64,000 nucleotides of DNA from Parelaphostrongylus tenuis (GCA_019055375.1 JAHQIW010005485.1:124001-188000); one strand, 5' to 3'. Counted from the stretch's first letter, positions 33,284 through 48,200 are shown. A program made the numbers and translations. Notes: a model not told the origin generated them from the letters alone.

Positions 33284-36200
33284 CTATAACAAACAAGTTG
33301 TACATTTTGCATGCAACAGTAATAATATGGAGGGAAAAACGTACCGGCCAAGTGACCGTAATGAAAATTTTACTTCTTAATACAATCTTCATACATCGCA
33401 GAATTTCTGTGGCATTTTGTATATTGAAAAAACACTCGTTTTTGATGACGTCATAACCGCTATAAATAAGCAAAACATCTGCATACTATTCAACATATGA
33501 ATATTACAACATTAGTACAGTGCAGTAATTAACAAGAGCTCCCAGTAAGAATTAAACCTGATTTAACACGGGACTAAAAGAGTTCTGCACGTTATTCACC
33601 ATTTCTGGATGAAACACCACTGTCCAAAGGCTGGATCAAAAATCTAATGAACTTTTATTTTGAAAAATATAGCAATTCGCAACTATACCGAACATCAAGG
33701 ATTTCTTAAAACATTTTCCACTTGTTTACAATGGAGTACTAGTAGTTCCCATATCCATTTTTATTCGTCCCTTCGACTATCTCATCCCCAATATAATCAT
33801 TGATAGTTGATAGAAATGCACTAGTTGCATGCATATACACTTTAGAATATCCAATATCGAAGATCAAAGAGTCATAGAGCAACACACTCTTTCATTCACC
33901 TGTATCACTTATCGTCCCGTTGGTCGTCGAGTGACTCGAGCGGTGTACCAGCAACAGTTCCATTTTTCTCTATCGCTTGCAAGAGTAGCCCAGTGGGTCC
34001 TCCTCGCTCTAGGGACTCGCTGAGCACCATATCTTTCTTCTACAGCTTTCTTGAAGAAATCGGACCAACGAGTCGGTGGCTCTCCTTTAGAGCGCTTGAT
34101 GTCCCGAGGAATCCAGTCGGTGCCGGCTCTCGTCCATCTGTTATCATTGAAACGCATCACGTGTCCAGTCCACCTTATTTCGATATCCTGGCGTGTAGAA
34201 CGGCGTCTATGATCTTCAATCTTTGACGTAGGTCGGAACTTCAGACCCTTTCTATCATTTGCGGGATACGGGATACTCCTAGCATCGACCTTTTGAGTTT
34301 GTTCAGTAACGCCAAGTGATCTTCCATCCTGCTTACGTAGCGACCAGGTTTCTGCTGCATATGTTATCGCAGGGATAATCATCGAGTCGAAAAGGTGGGC
34401 ACGGAATCGGATGTTCATTGTCATCTTCGCTACATCTTCGATGCTCTTAAACGTTCCCGAAGCCGCTCGTTTCCCCCTGCTCAATTCTGAAGCTAGGTCG
34501 TACATCATGTTGATATCACGACCTAGATATATGTAACTGGAGCATTCGGAAATTGTCGTTCCGTTGAGCGTGAATGGGGCATTAGAAACCCATCCGTTCC
34601 TCATGAACATTGTTTTCGTTGAATTCAGTTAAAGACCAATCTTTCCACAGGCGTTATCGAAATCAGTCAACATTCGTTCTGGTTGGCTGATGCTTGGCGT
34701 TACGAGGACGATATTATCAGCAAAGCGAAGATGGTTATACCGTCGACCGTGAATTTTCTCCCATATCGTCCCATTCTAATGTTCGCATGACGTTTTGGAG
34801 GGTGGCAGTATATAGTTTTGGCGAAATTGTATCGCCTTGTCAAACCCCTCTTCTTATGTTAATGGTGATATTGTTGTAGAATGGAGATATTTTGGCCGTG
34901 AAATCTTTAGAAAACTCACGAAGGATCATTATGTACCAAGCAGGGACGTCATGGTTATCCAGAGCCTCTATAACCGCTTCTGTTTCCACTGAATCAAGAG
35001 CTTTCTTCAGATCGATGAAAATGAGACAGAGTGGTTGTTTGCACTCTCGCGAAACTTCAATGAGTCTTGTAATCGTGTGAATGTGGTTTATGGTACTAAA
35101 TCCTTTTCGAAACCCTGTTTGTTCGCATGGCTGTCCTTCGTCCAGTGTTCTGTCAATCCTGTTTAGGATGACTCGAGTAAAGAGTTTACAGACAACGTAC
35201 AGCAAGGAGATTGGGCGATAATTGCCTATATCGTGAAGGTCTCTCTTTTTGAACAAAAATACGGTCTTGCTGGTTTTCTATGGAATGGGGACCTTGTATT
35301 CTGAGAGGAAGCTAGTGAACAGCCGAACCAGGGTGTTGATAAAAACTGGCGGCAGGTTCTTCAGGTGTTCTGGCCTGGCTGGACCGGGTGTTGTTCTGTT
35401 CTTCAAAAACGATATAGCATGTCCACGGACTTCCCTCCTTCAGCGATCCCGCCCGGTTAATCAAATTAGTCAAGCGGTTGGGAAGTACGTGGGAGGCGGT
35501 TAGGAGTCGCCTCCAACAAATAAGCTCCTCGCGCTCCTCTGAAAGAAAGACACAAGCTACTCGTGAGTGCTCAACTCCCACGTTTAGAGCCTAGCAAGCT
35601 ATACGTTAGGTGTAAAGTGCTAAAAACAATAATAGATATGGGCCAACTCTTTCATTACACGGTGTCAATTTCAACTTCACTTACCACTCAGATTCCCCAG
35701 TACCTTCATATAATCGTCTGATCAGAAAGAGATAACAAGGTATACAAGGTGTTTTCTGACACACTGAGTTCTCGTTTTCTGCTTTGAACAAAGAAGTCAT
35801 AATAAAAAATTCGCTAGTACAAAGTGCTCGAGGCGCACTGCGTGGAATGTATGCGTGGGAATAAATTAGGTGAATGGAGTGCATTACACTTGATACGCTC
35901 CTCCTTTCAGTGGTTTATTTTCTCACACTGCATCTTGGCTAACATTTTTATATTCAATCTAATCTAATCTATGAGTTGTTCCACATAGAAGTATCAAATG
36001 TGGCACGTGCACAGCTACTTTTTAGACTGAGTATCTGACAAAAAATAATTCTTGAGAAGGTTCATTTAGCGACGAAAAATTGTTGCTATTCAGGCAGTAC
36101 ACATCACAGATACTGTATTAAGGATCTGCAATTGATAATGCAGAAATCTGGAGAAATCCCCAAATTATAAACTCTATTACTTCAATTGACTTGCATCACA

Positions 36201-39200
36201 ATTTTTTTGGGTGAAACCCACTCCTTCTCCATTCAGTTCGTCTCCTAGCTCCCATCTTTTGATTATTTGTCTTCTTCATGAACGCTTTAGAGTACTGGTT
36301 GAGCACATCTGGCAATCTCGAGGATAGCCAGGCAACGGCGCTCCATAGGGAGTTCGTTATTGATAGGCGGGGAGAGAAAGCATGTACCAGTAGAAAAAAT
36401 CCAAGTCATGCAGTATCACCTGTCGTCCCGTTGATCGTCGAGTGACTCAAGCGGATACCAGCAACTCTTCCATTTTTCCCTATCGCGTGCAAGAGTAGCC
36501 CAGTGGGTCCTCCTCGCTCTAGGGGCTCTAGGGATTCGCTGAGCATCATATCTTTCTTTCATCGCTTTCGTGAAGAAATCGGACCAACGGGTCAGTGGTC
36601 TTCCTTTAGAGCGCTTGATGTCCCGAGGAATCCAGTCAGTAACGGCTCTCGTCCATCGGTTGTCGTTGAAGCGCATCACGTGTCCGGCCCACCTTATTTT
36701 CGATATCCTGGCGTGTAGAACGGCGTCTCTGATTTTCGATCGTTGACGTAGGTTGGAACTTCGGATCCTTTCTCTCATTTGCGAAATACGGGATACTCCT
36801 AGCATCGACCTTTCGACTGCGCGTTCGATAACGGCAAGTGATCTTTCATCCTGCTTACGTAGCGACCAGGTTTCTGCTGCATACGTTAGGGCAGGGATAA
36901 TTGTCGAGTCGAAAAGGTGGGCACGGAGTCGGATGTTCTTTGTCCTCTTCACTACATCTTCGATGCTCTTAAACGTTCCCCAAGCCGCTCGTTTCCTCCT
37001 GCTCAACTCTGGGGCTAGGTCGTTCATCGTGTTGATTTCACGACCTAGATAGATGTAACTGGAGCATTCGGAAATTGTCGTTCCGTTGAGCGTAAATGGG
37101 GCATTAGAAACCCATCCGTTCCTCATGAACATTGTTTTCGTTGAATTCAGTTAAAGACCAATCTTTCCACAGGCGTTATCGAAATCAGTCAATATTCGTT
37201 CCGCTTGGCTGATGTTTGATGTTATGAGATCGATATCGTCAGCAAAGCGAAGATGGTTTAATTGTCGACCGTCAATTTTCACTCCCATTTCGTCCCATTC
37301 TAATGTTCGCATGACGTTTTGTAGGGTGGCAGTGAATAGTTTTGGCGAATTTATATCGCCTTGTCGAACCCCTCTTCTTACGTCAATGGTGTATTGTAGT
37401 AAAATGGAGATATTTTGGTCGTGAAATCTTTATAAAGCTCACGAAGGATCATTATGTACAGAGTAGGGACGCCCTGGTTATCTAGAGCCTCCTATAACCG
37501 CTTCTGTTTCTACTGAATCAGTCATGCAGTAGTTATTGAAGATACATTCACAACCATTCGACCGCTGATGTAATTTTACAACCTGACTCTACTGCAGAAA
37601 AAATTCTCTGAACGATTGATAAAAGCAAATCTTACTTTCAGAGATGAAGCTACTTATTAGGAAAATTATAAGCTACAGATCCCAACAAATTACGTTCATT
37701 GGGGGAAAAATTTAGTTTGAAAAACTAAGAAAATTTACCTTCAAAACAACCGAAGTATTGTCCGACGTAAAGATCTCGAAAGCACGTCGAAGAGATTTTC
37801 GGCTCTTTCGGCCGCGACTCAAAGAACGAACAGAACGGATTGATCGCAGGTCAATCGCCGGCACAACTTCGTTAGATTCGCTCTAAATGAATTCATTGTC
37901 AATGTGGCTCGTAGGAGGAAAATCACTAGTACATTTCAGAAATAATCAAATGGAATAAAACTATAGAGTGCTTTGAGATACTACTCTAAGTGGGTCCAAA
38001 ATTTTCTAATCGTTGTGGTTTTTGCTATTGAGATGAAATATTTAGAAAGGTTCAAACTAAGTGTTCGCAATGACCAACAAGATAGATAACTCCATATGAT
38101 CAGTGGGCTATTGGAAAACTAAAAGAAAAAAGAAAACAAGGAATAACGCTATTCGAACCGTGAAATCCACGTCGCAAGGTAACAGAGTGATTGAGGAGGC
38201 TAGAATTTTTGGGTATTGACAAAAAACACCGAGTGAAGATGGATTTGTTGGAAATCAAGAAGGTGAATAAATTTTTACATAAATCTCTGAAGAAACACTA
38301 TGCAACACTGTCTTATTTTACTTTAATCCTCAAACATATCTGATTCCAAAAAATTCTCAAAGATGAAAACGTAGAACGTAAAGTATGTAAAAAAAGCTGA
38401 CCGCTTCATCTGAACTATAAGTAAGAGCGGCACTTGAAAGTGTAAAATATTTCGTGTGCCATCGTCGTAAAAATCGCCATCGTCCTTTCTTCTCCTTCAA
38501 CTGACCTTCTAGAACTCTTTGTGAGCCTCCATCCTCAACGAATGACCTATAAAAAGAACTTTCTGTTATACAGATTAAGAACTGGAGAAGCTAAGTGAGA
38601 ATTTCTGTCCCACATTAAGAGTTTTTAATCTTTTTTAATGACTGCTAATAACTTTTGGTGGCTCTACAAAACACATATTAACTGTTCAACATAAGACATA
38701 CTTATAAGTTTCATTTTACTATCAAAGAAACTTCGCAAACTCGGAGTGATGAAACTCCCAAAGAACTGAAAAATATAATATAAATGTTCGTAATTGTTAA
38801 AGCAGAACTGACAGCCGTGAGTACTGGCGACGCACTCAGAGAGATCACTGCGTTTTGGTGGATAAATTTACGCTGGCTCGACTGTCTTCGTGTGCGAAAT
38901 AAGAGCCCTCACAAAAAAGTGACAAAACCTAATTTCTAGGGTTTACATTATTAGCGTTTCGTCGTGATAATATAGCAAAGTTTGCTACTGTAAAAAATAT
39001 TTGCATATCTAAGAAGTATTCATTTCAGCTGATGAAGTTCACTGCGGCCATACCATGGCTCAAACTTGGAAACGCTCGTCATTTAATTCATTTGATTGGG
39101 AAGCGAAAACCGTCAGACTATATAGGTTAAGATTACAGGAAAAAACTTCAACTTATTAATGACTTTATGAATCAACGTTGAAAGGTCACGACCTCTCTCA

Positions 39201-42200
39201 TACTTAGGTTTAAGCAAAGTTCTAAGAAATTCTTGAAAGGTTCGTTTTTGGGCGCAAATTAAGAAAAATACCAACATCAACTATTCTTCAAAGTATAGAA
39301 CACCAATGTCTACATTTTTCTGTCATGTTCCTTCTTCTTCTTGTGGACAAGATAAAATTTGTGCAACTTGCTGACAAAAGTTCCCTGCAAAGCATCAAGC
39401 TCTTCAGCTAAATCACGAGTGCTCGATGAAGTTTAGCATCCAAAGCGGCTTGTAAGTCACTTTCATTCAAAAGAGATGACCGGCCAAAGCGAGGCATGTC
39501 TTCAAAATCGAAATTGTCTTCTTTGTATCGCTCAAACCATGTGCCTACAGTGAATTTCGTCGCCTCAGAAGCACCTTCACCCTCATTGTTTTCTTTAATG
39601 CTTCAAAGAATTGTTAAACTTTTTCTCTGATAATGGCGGATCAGCACACGCAGATCGTACTGCTCAATAAGCATATTGGAACTAAAATTAATAAACTAGA
39701 TAGATATATAGAACACAAAGATGTTAAAAATAAAACTTCCAAAAAAATCCCACGAGTTTTTGCTCTCAAAATTACAAATTACAGATCTTTAGGTTATTCC
39801 ATTGCCGGACAAACAAGAGACTGTTTAAATAGGATTTATTAGGCAAAAGCTAACTTTTCGATGGTTTCGCCTAATTCAGAAAGAAGGGTCAATTCTACAT
39901 CAAAAAGTACTAGTTCTTTTGATTGCTGCTACGATACGAAAATATTTGATTGTGGAAAATTACGTGTCAATTCGAGATAATCGAGCTTCGAGCTCCAAAG
40001 AAGGCGAAACACTAAAACGCTTGTCACTAGTGAATAAATTTTACATTAACAATCTTGTGTCTGCTCAAGAAGAAAAATTAACTTGTGGATAACAGAAGTT
40101 TTTACTTTACACGGTCCGGATGGGAACAACTGAAACAGCTCCAGCGATTCGAAGGTCCATCCAGTGAGAAACAGTCGAAGAATGAAGCTTCCTCGAGTTC
40201 CTTGTATAACTTGTCTTGTTCCTAAGAAATATTATTGGATTGCCAACAAATAAACTAACAGCAAATAATTAATATTCTCGTTTTAGGAAAAAGCAACCCT
40301 GCTTTCAGAACACTAAAGAATACTCTTTGCTCAAATATCAGACTTCTAGTAAAGTGTACTAATAATCTAGATTTCCAAACATTTTCAACATATAAGGACT
40401 GTAAGTAGAGATAATTAACCTCCAACTCAACAAACCTTCACTGTGGGGAACGCACTGGTGACAAGTGTTACAAATGCCTTATCCTTAGTGATTCGAGCTG
40501 GAAGGCACTGCCAACATCGAGCTAACGTAAGAAATGGAGCAGCTGACTGTGAAACTACACCGCATTCATTTTCAATCGATGTTGACTGCATCTGAAAATG
40601 ATTTTTCCTAACGATTTCATTGAAATTCATTCCCTATAAAAGGTTCGAAAGAATGGGCGCAAGAGAATTTTGGAGAGGAATGATAGATTAAGAAATGAGA
40701 TAATCAAAAGCAGTGTACTGATATGACAAGGATGAGCATGGCGTTGCTGATAAGTATACAAGGATACTCGTGGGATACACAATAACTTCACAATCGAAAT
40801 TTCACAATTGTACGACACACTGCCATTTGATGAAAGGTGAATCCTAGAAGCCGATTGATAGACCATACATCGGTCTTACGACATTATGTCAGCGCCCGTG
40901 ACTGCCGAGCCAGCCAAACGTGAATTGGCCGAAAATCCCCCTGATCACAGATGGGAATTAAACTTATTTTACCTTTTGTGCTTGATAGAAACGTCTTTGC
41001 AGGATATAAGCACAGCATTAGAATCAGAAACGACTACGCTATCGTATGATAACCAACAGTCTAAAAAAACAGTTCTGCTTGGCGAGAAATATGCGCGACT
41101 GCAACGCAAGAAATCTAACTCTCGAAACCGGCGAAATTGGGCTGTGGCTTGAAGTCTCAGCTTTCGATTGATTATTAACACTCCTCTCAAAAGTTCCTCT
41201 CCAACGAATGATGCCGGTTCTTTAGCATGCCGTAATGACACATAGTGACTATGCTGGCATCAGCTCACATCACTAGATTATGAGGGCGATCATGATACAG
41301 ATGATATCCGCAAAAACTGAATAGTTCAAACATATGGCTAAAAATCCTTGTGAAACAAAATTTGTATCCCTTTATAGTGTCCACCTTGCAAGAGATCGTT
41401 CTCAAAAACTTGAAGGGCAAACCTTGAGAAGGGTTCCAATAGTCAAAACATTATAAAATCAAAGTAGAACTAACTTAATCAAGTCGTCACTTGAAAATCT
41501 GTTATAGATGTGAAAGCGCTTTGTCACAAACTGTACAAAAAAGAGGAATCACCACCATGACAAATGCTCATGAACAGGATAGCTTTTGACGAAATAGGAC
41601 TATGCGATATCATTTGACCTGCCCATAAAAAAATTAATTCGAATGGAGCTAGCACTTGTTACTTACCTGTAAAAACATCAAGTGCAACCAGATGGCGGCA
41701 AATTTTGTCTTAAATGCGAACATATAGTCGTCGTGGAAGGCACAGTACGTGTTGTGGACTTGGCAAGAGAAATGCACGATCATTCGGTGCTTGGAGCCTT
41801 CGATGTTAAGGTATAATGAATAGACATCATCTTATTGACAATAATACTAATTTTTGGTCTCAAAGAGTTCACACAATAGCATAGATCATGACATGTAAAT
41901 GAGTAGTTTTTCTAGTTTGACATACCACCCTAGAAGCAGTAGAAATAAAGAGATCATTCAAATTATACATTTTGAATAGTTGTCAAGAGAACTGGGTTCA
42001 ATGGCGCTATCTGCTTGCTCGACCAAATCGCAAAAGGTTGGTTACTGATATCCATGATAGTTTATATTGAGAGTGATAGCAGAGCAGTTGCATCGGTGGT
42101 GTAGTGGTAGTACGCCCCCACATGGGTAAAACGTAGGTTTAACTCCGGCCTGATGTCGGATGCTTTGCATACCACACTATACTCTTAGGTTAATATTCCT

Positions 42201-45200
42201 AAAATCATACCAATGTTATAGGGAGCAGTAAAAGAGGAAGTCATTCAGATTTCACTCTTATCGTAAAGTTAATCAGAAGGGTGGTGACGATAAATCAAAT
42301 GACTTTATAGCTCAACTGGCTTCAGTCCATTGAGACACAGCTCAAGGTCTGACAAAAATCACACCTATCTACCACTCTTGCAGGAACTACGCAGCGCACA
42401 CTAAGTAAAGTTGAACGATTGTGGAAGAGCGGAAAGCAGAATAAATACGATATGTCACAGTAAAGACTGAGGATATGTGCGAATTGTACGCGTATCATAT
42501 GGATCACAAACACCTACTTTTAGAGCCTTCGACCGTGCACTGTATTGGAATCGGAAATCGAGAAGCAATGTCCGAAACATATCGTCGGAGTTTGTTTCGA
42601 CGATGGTCGACGAATTGAAGAACAACGTCCGATCGGTCCACGGATTTCTGAAAGAAATGCTCATAAATATGTATCTATATCTGGATAAAAAAAACCATGC
42701 ACTGGTTCTCTAAGAAATGACAAATTACGCTTCCCTTCGAACGGAAAAGATGAAAAAGGTCCGTTATCATATAGATTACTATTATGGCTTGATTGGTAAC
42801 CGTACTTTGTGTATATCCACAGAGCTGAGTTGGTTTCAATTTGTAAAAGAATTGAACAAGAACAACAAACCAGAGTGAATGTGTGTTTACAGCAATTGTG
42901 CTATATTCATAAGAACCACTTTTAATAATCTCGAAGTCGATGACCAAATCTCAGCACGTATAAAATTACCCTCTTTGAGCTATGGACAATATGGTATTTC
43001 TATCAAAAATATGTCTTCCTCCTATGGATTTTGAGCTTTTATCAGTTTCTTGAACCACATCATTACCAGAAGTTAGACTACTGAAATCTTTTGTGGAACA
43101 TTTTTATCAATTTCTATTGCCAAAAGTCTTCTACAAGAACCCCACCACAGTATTGGCTTCTAGCAACAGTGATCTCTAATTTTCTGACAGACACAGCAAT
43201 TAGTTTTTGAACAGGTGCAAAAGTATTGGCAGTTTGTGCAATGTTGAAATTTGCTGCTTGATATTGGAATAAATTCATGAATAAATGTGACTATGTTATA
43301 TATCACTTTGAGGCACATTTGTCACTCTATGTTTTTCTGTAAATGACGTCTTGTTTGCTGTTTATTTCATACTTATTCTAAACCATGAAAAGGATGCTAC
43401 CTGGTGCAAATGTATTTGCATTTTTAAACCGTGAGTTCAAAAGGGACCGTATAGCAGCAGAGACAACTCGCGCCAAGACGTTTTGTAAAAGGAACGGAAG
43501 TCTTGAAGTTAAAGGGTGCGTGGCCGGCCGTGGGAAAATGGCAACGATCAACTGAGAGCATTCGTCAAAGCTGATTCCCTTAAGATTGCACGAGATAATG
43601 CAGAAGAATAAAACATCTTCATGATCGGGTTTTCTGAGACCTCACTCAGAATAATCTAGTAAAATATTTTGTGCCTTTCATGAAGTCTGTTATGGCACTT
43701 ATAGAGTACTAGACACGCGTTTCGGCCTTTCAATCTCATCAATAGCACGGTACTTTTTGACTGAGCCAATCCCTGATAAGGGTACATAACTCTTACATAT
43801 AAAGGAATCGACGACGAAGGCATTATCAAGATTGTCAGACACGAACAATCGACTGTTAATCACAACAATGTCGGGTCATCTTGTCACTGGACATGTAGTG
43901 ATTTGTCATCTCTGCAGTGTGGAGTGATATTTTCATTTGACTGTGCAGTGTAACATCTTCGTCGTCGATTCCTCTGTATATTCCCTTATAAGGGATTGGC
44001 ACGGACGAAAGGCACCGTGATACTTATCACGTTGAAAGGCCGAAACACGTGTATAGCACTTTGTAAGTGCCACAACAGACCTCGTAAAAGGTTTAAGATG
44101 TTATGAGAACTCAACACCGACCATTCTATAACCGTTCGCTGCTTGAAGCAAGTTGAAAAGACGAAAAAGGTTGTTGCACAAGTAATGGCGGTTCAATTCA
44201 GCCAGGCGGCAGCCACATGTTACACAACGGACGCTTCGAAAGTTCACTGATTTAGGACATGAAGATTTGCCTTTTAGTCCACATTCCTCAGACTTTTGAC
44301 CCACGAACTAGCACGTCTTCAACCATCTTGACAATTTTGCAGGGAAGACGCCTCCATAACAAATAGGATGCAGAAAATCCTTTCATATTTCTCGATGGAG
44401 AATGTCTGTTCAATGTAATGGTTCCTTACTGGATTAAGAATGATGTGTTTGAGCTTGAAATGATGATTCTAAAAATTCAAGGTCTGACACCGCCATTGCT
44501 TCTGCAAAATAACTATGAAGTTTACATAATCAGAGAAGACTACATGCTCCATCGCTTTATGGGCAAATATAACTTTCACAAGATAACGATAAAATTATCA
44601 TTCGTTGATTATTTTACAGGATTAATCAGCGCATCACTGCGCGGATCCCAACGTTTGCATTCATTTCCTTTCCTCGCAAAAAAATTCTCCACAGTCTTCA
44701 AGTCGTAAAATGTTCCTCGAGATCTCTTAGCATTGTTGGAAGTAGCCAAGCTGGGGTGCTTCCTGAGGCTTTCAGGAGATTCATTGCAAAAGAAGTGAAT
44801 CACCAACAAATGCGCTAGCCTGCCCTCAGATAAGATTTTTAACGGGTTTGAAATTCCACTTATGCAAAATTCCTACGCAAATCAGGAGACCGCACAGATC
44901 AATGAAGCATTTCAGAGCATCTGAACGAAATCCTCTTCTGAAAAGAGATATTTTCCTACGACCTTGATACTAGGTAAATATGCACTACCAACCAAATGGA
45001 AGTAAAGGCAGGTCGGCATTCAATATATTACTAAGTTGTGTATTCAAAACATTGTTAGATAGATATTCCAATGACAGTGAAAGTCATTCAGCGCCAATCT
45101 GTTCTTCATAATGATCGTTTAAATGGGATCAGAAACCAATCTTTTCAGAAAAGCAATTGAAACTGGTCAACATTCGATTTGCTTGGTTTCATAACACCGA

Positions 45201-48200
45201 ATTCATAATCAAAAAAAAAGATGATGTGATTGCCGACCATTAGTTTTCACTCCCATGTTGTCCCATTTCAGTGTTAGCACGATGTTGTAGTACGTGTTCT
45301 ACACGGCTTTTTTAGCAAGTGCTAGGTTTATCTACAAAAAACTTAGATGAAAAGCACTATGTTTCTTGTATCCACTGATAGAAGAATAACTCATAGATAT
45401 GCTACGGGACGTTAAGGTGATCGAAACACTAGCGATAACATTTGGAGAGGAACTTGACAATAACGGGAAAACTGGTCGCTTACATTGTATGTACGTTAAA
45501 GTTTTCAAAGAAATAAAGCCAACTTGAATAAGAACAATGTAAATAATTCTAAGGAGTTGAAAATGAAAAGTTTGGATGTTTCTGTTGATTTAGTCAATAG
45601 CACGAAGTTGACAGAAACTCCGATTCGAATCAACTGCTCTGGAGACGAAACGCGTCAACGTCAGCCGAATAAACAAGTTTTTCACCAACCTTATGCTATT
45701 GGCTCAATCAGTATAGACATACGATTGATAAATTCAAGTCACTTCACATAATAACTCAAATTTATGGACTGCATCAGAAAATTTTATTAGCTACATAGCC
45801 AAATCGTGACACACGTGTTTCGTACTCAATCATTTTAGCGATCTGGTGAATTTATTTATAGAGGGAAATCAGAAGTCGAAAAAGTTATCACTCACCACCC
45901 ATTGTCGCTCCTCTTCCTCAGCTAGAGGATGCATTTTCGTAGTAGTCACAGGACCGGAATTTGCTGGGAACGTGGTCTCGTAAGCGGATGCCCAATTTGC
46001 AGCCCGTCGATTAGCACCCATCGGACGAACGCGACCGTCTCTACCGATCTAAATTGCTGTCAAAATGGAGCTGGAATTACTTCTCATTCATTCTATTTAG
46101 AGAAACCACTCAATAACTAGTAAAGCCTTCGTTGCAAGTGATTGCACAGGTTTTTGTAGTTTGACGAAGCAAAACTAAAGAAAAATACCAACTGCATAAG
46201 AAAATGGACGGTTTAATGATGTTTGTCGTAAAAAAAAGCTGAGAAGCAAGGAGATGAGCAGCGCATTTAGGGTACTTATTAGCACATGGTGTTTAGGATG
46301 TCTCCCTGCTACAGAATTCGGGAAGTTCTTCGTAAAATTTACCTCATAACAACGGTAATTAAACAAATAGCAACAATTGGAAAAAAAGAAAATTCTCTGG
46401 TGTCGACACCTTTTCGAGGGTGAGATTGAAGAGAGCAAAAAGTCACTAAGGACCAAAGCGAAAGTTCTCAATGTCTAACATATATTAGAGCTAAAGCACT
46501 GTATCTGACAGAGGCAAAAACTTGCACGCACGGATTCACTAAAGGATCAGGTGTAGATGTAGGACCATGTTGACTAATTAATGCCTTGTTTCACATGACA
46601 GTCAAGATCCAAACCTGAACAAAAACCTGACAGTATAGTTGTGTGGTGAAAATTTCGCTTTACTCGGTCGATAAACAGTGAGAAGAGGATCAACCCAGGA
46701 GAGGGGCAGATAATACAGATAACAAGAAAGCAATGTTCTGTTAATGTAAAACATTCTTTTGCCTTATGAGGACAAGGCCACTTCCGCCTTTTCTTCAGCT
46801 TTAATGACCATTCGATAGCTTAGATCTCGGAATTTTCGAAATTATAGTTCTCCTTGAAAGGCCTTCATAGTGTGCTGTAGCAGTAAATAAGATCACGTAT
46901 AACATTCACAGTCATCATTTCTGAACGACTTGACTGATTATGCAGAGCGATTCACATGTAACGCGTGGTTTTCATTACATAATTTATGATTTCTTCTTTG
47001 TTTCAACAAGAACTTCAGATAAAATATATATGTTTGATACCCTATGATTTTGTTTGCATATTTTATGCTTTTCGCGCGTAGGCTTAGTCTTGGGCTCAAA
47101 AGTGGATTTATTTCGCAATATAGAATGACAATAAAGAGCTCGTACTAAAAAAAAAACGATGGAACAATATTTCTTCTACAATTCCTTTAGGGAAAACCTA
47201 GAAATCTACAGAAACAAAGAAAAAGTTTTCGAATGGATAACAAAAATACACGAGATAACGAGCGCCAAGTACAAAACAACTCAATTTACACTGCTACTAC
47301 AGTTTATTGAAAAGGCCTTTTCAAAAACCAAGTATCTTTTGAGATCATCAAAATTCGGCTTTCGAATGATCACTGAAAATCGAGTGAAAAATTTCTGTCC
47401 AGTAAAAAAGCCTCTATAAAAAATGTCTTCCGATAACGAAAAAGTACCGCTAAAAGTGTACAACAGCCGGTTGTGGCTGTCTCATCTTCTAGCTCACCCT
47501 CAGATTTTCAATTGTGACATCAAAAAGGTTAAGTGGAGAAAGAAATGAATTCAAAATATCTGTAACCATTTGTAGTTCAATACAAATCACACTATTAATA
47601 GTACTTGATTTTTCATATGAGATTATAGTCTCAAAGTGAGTGTACTATATACGAAACACAAGGTTTGAAGTATTTTTACCAGAATATACTGGTCACTAAC
47701 AAAAATGAGATTATACAATTAGATTTTGCTCCTGTACACTCCTTAGGTAGAATGCACTTATATTTTGCTGTTTTAAAAATAGATACAACTTTGCAAACGG
47801 CTAAATGATTGAAAGTAATTTTTAGTGGAACGATCAACGAAGGTAATTATTGAGCTTTTGACTGCCATAAGCTAATTAGAAAGAAATATTGTTACATATA
47901 TGAAAACGAAGGCAATCGTCTCCGAATCCGCTCAAAAGAGATTCTACGAGATATTGACAGGTTGAAAGCAACGACCTGGATTTGCGTGTGCGGAGCGAAG
48001 CCGGCTGGCAACGTTTGAGTTTTGGGCTGTGTGTGGCCTGACATGACGGCAACCGACAAGTGCGATAGGTCTCGCGAGCCTGCATTCTCGCTTGTCGAGC
48101 GCATCCTGGAATCATCATGGAGTATTCGAGCAGAGCATCGATGCATACCAAGATTATAAAGTCAAATTTGCCTGATATTCGCTGATCAAAACAAAAGGTT

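Noticed and set aside
33340..33465. Apparent exon on the minus strand between two PH-domain exons, with good acceptor (TTATTTATAG) and donor (GTACGT).
   Set aside because: Its only open frame needs phase 2 entry and phase 0 exit, which does not fit the neighbouring exons. The PH domain is continuous when it is skipped. It is a warning that splice-like flanks occur by chance here.
39785..39815. TTTAGGTTATTCCATTGCC resembles a mariner terminal repeat.
   Set aside because: Its orientation points away from the nearby transposase relic and no partner terminus was found.
44609..44809. Minus-strand ORF with [20 protein letters not shown], suspected transposase end.
   Set aside because: The similarity to mariner C-termini is vague and on the opposite strand from the clear mariner relic next to it.
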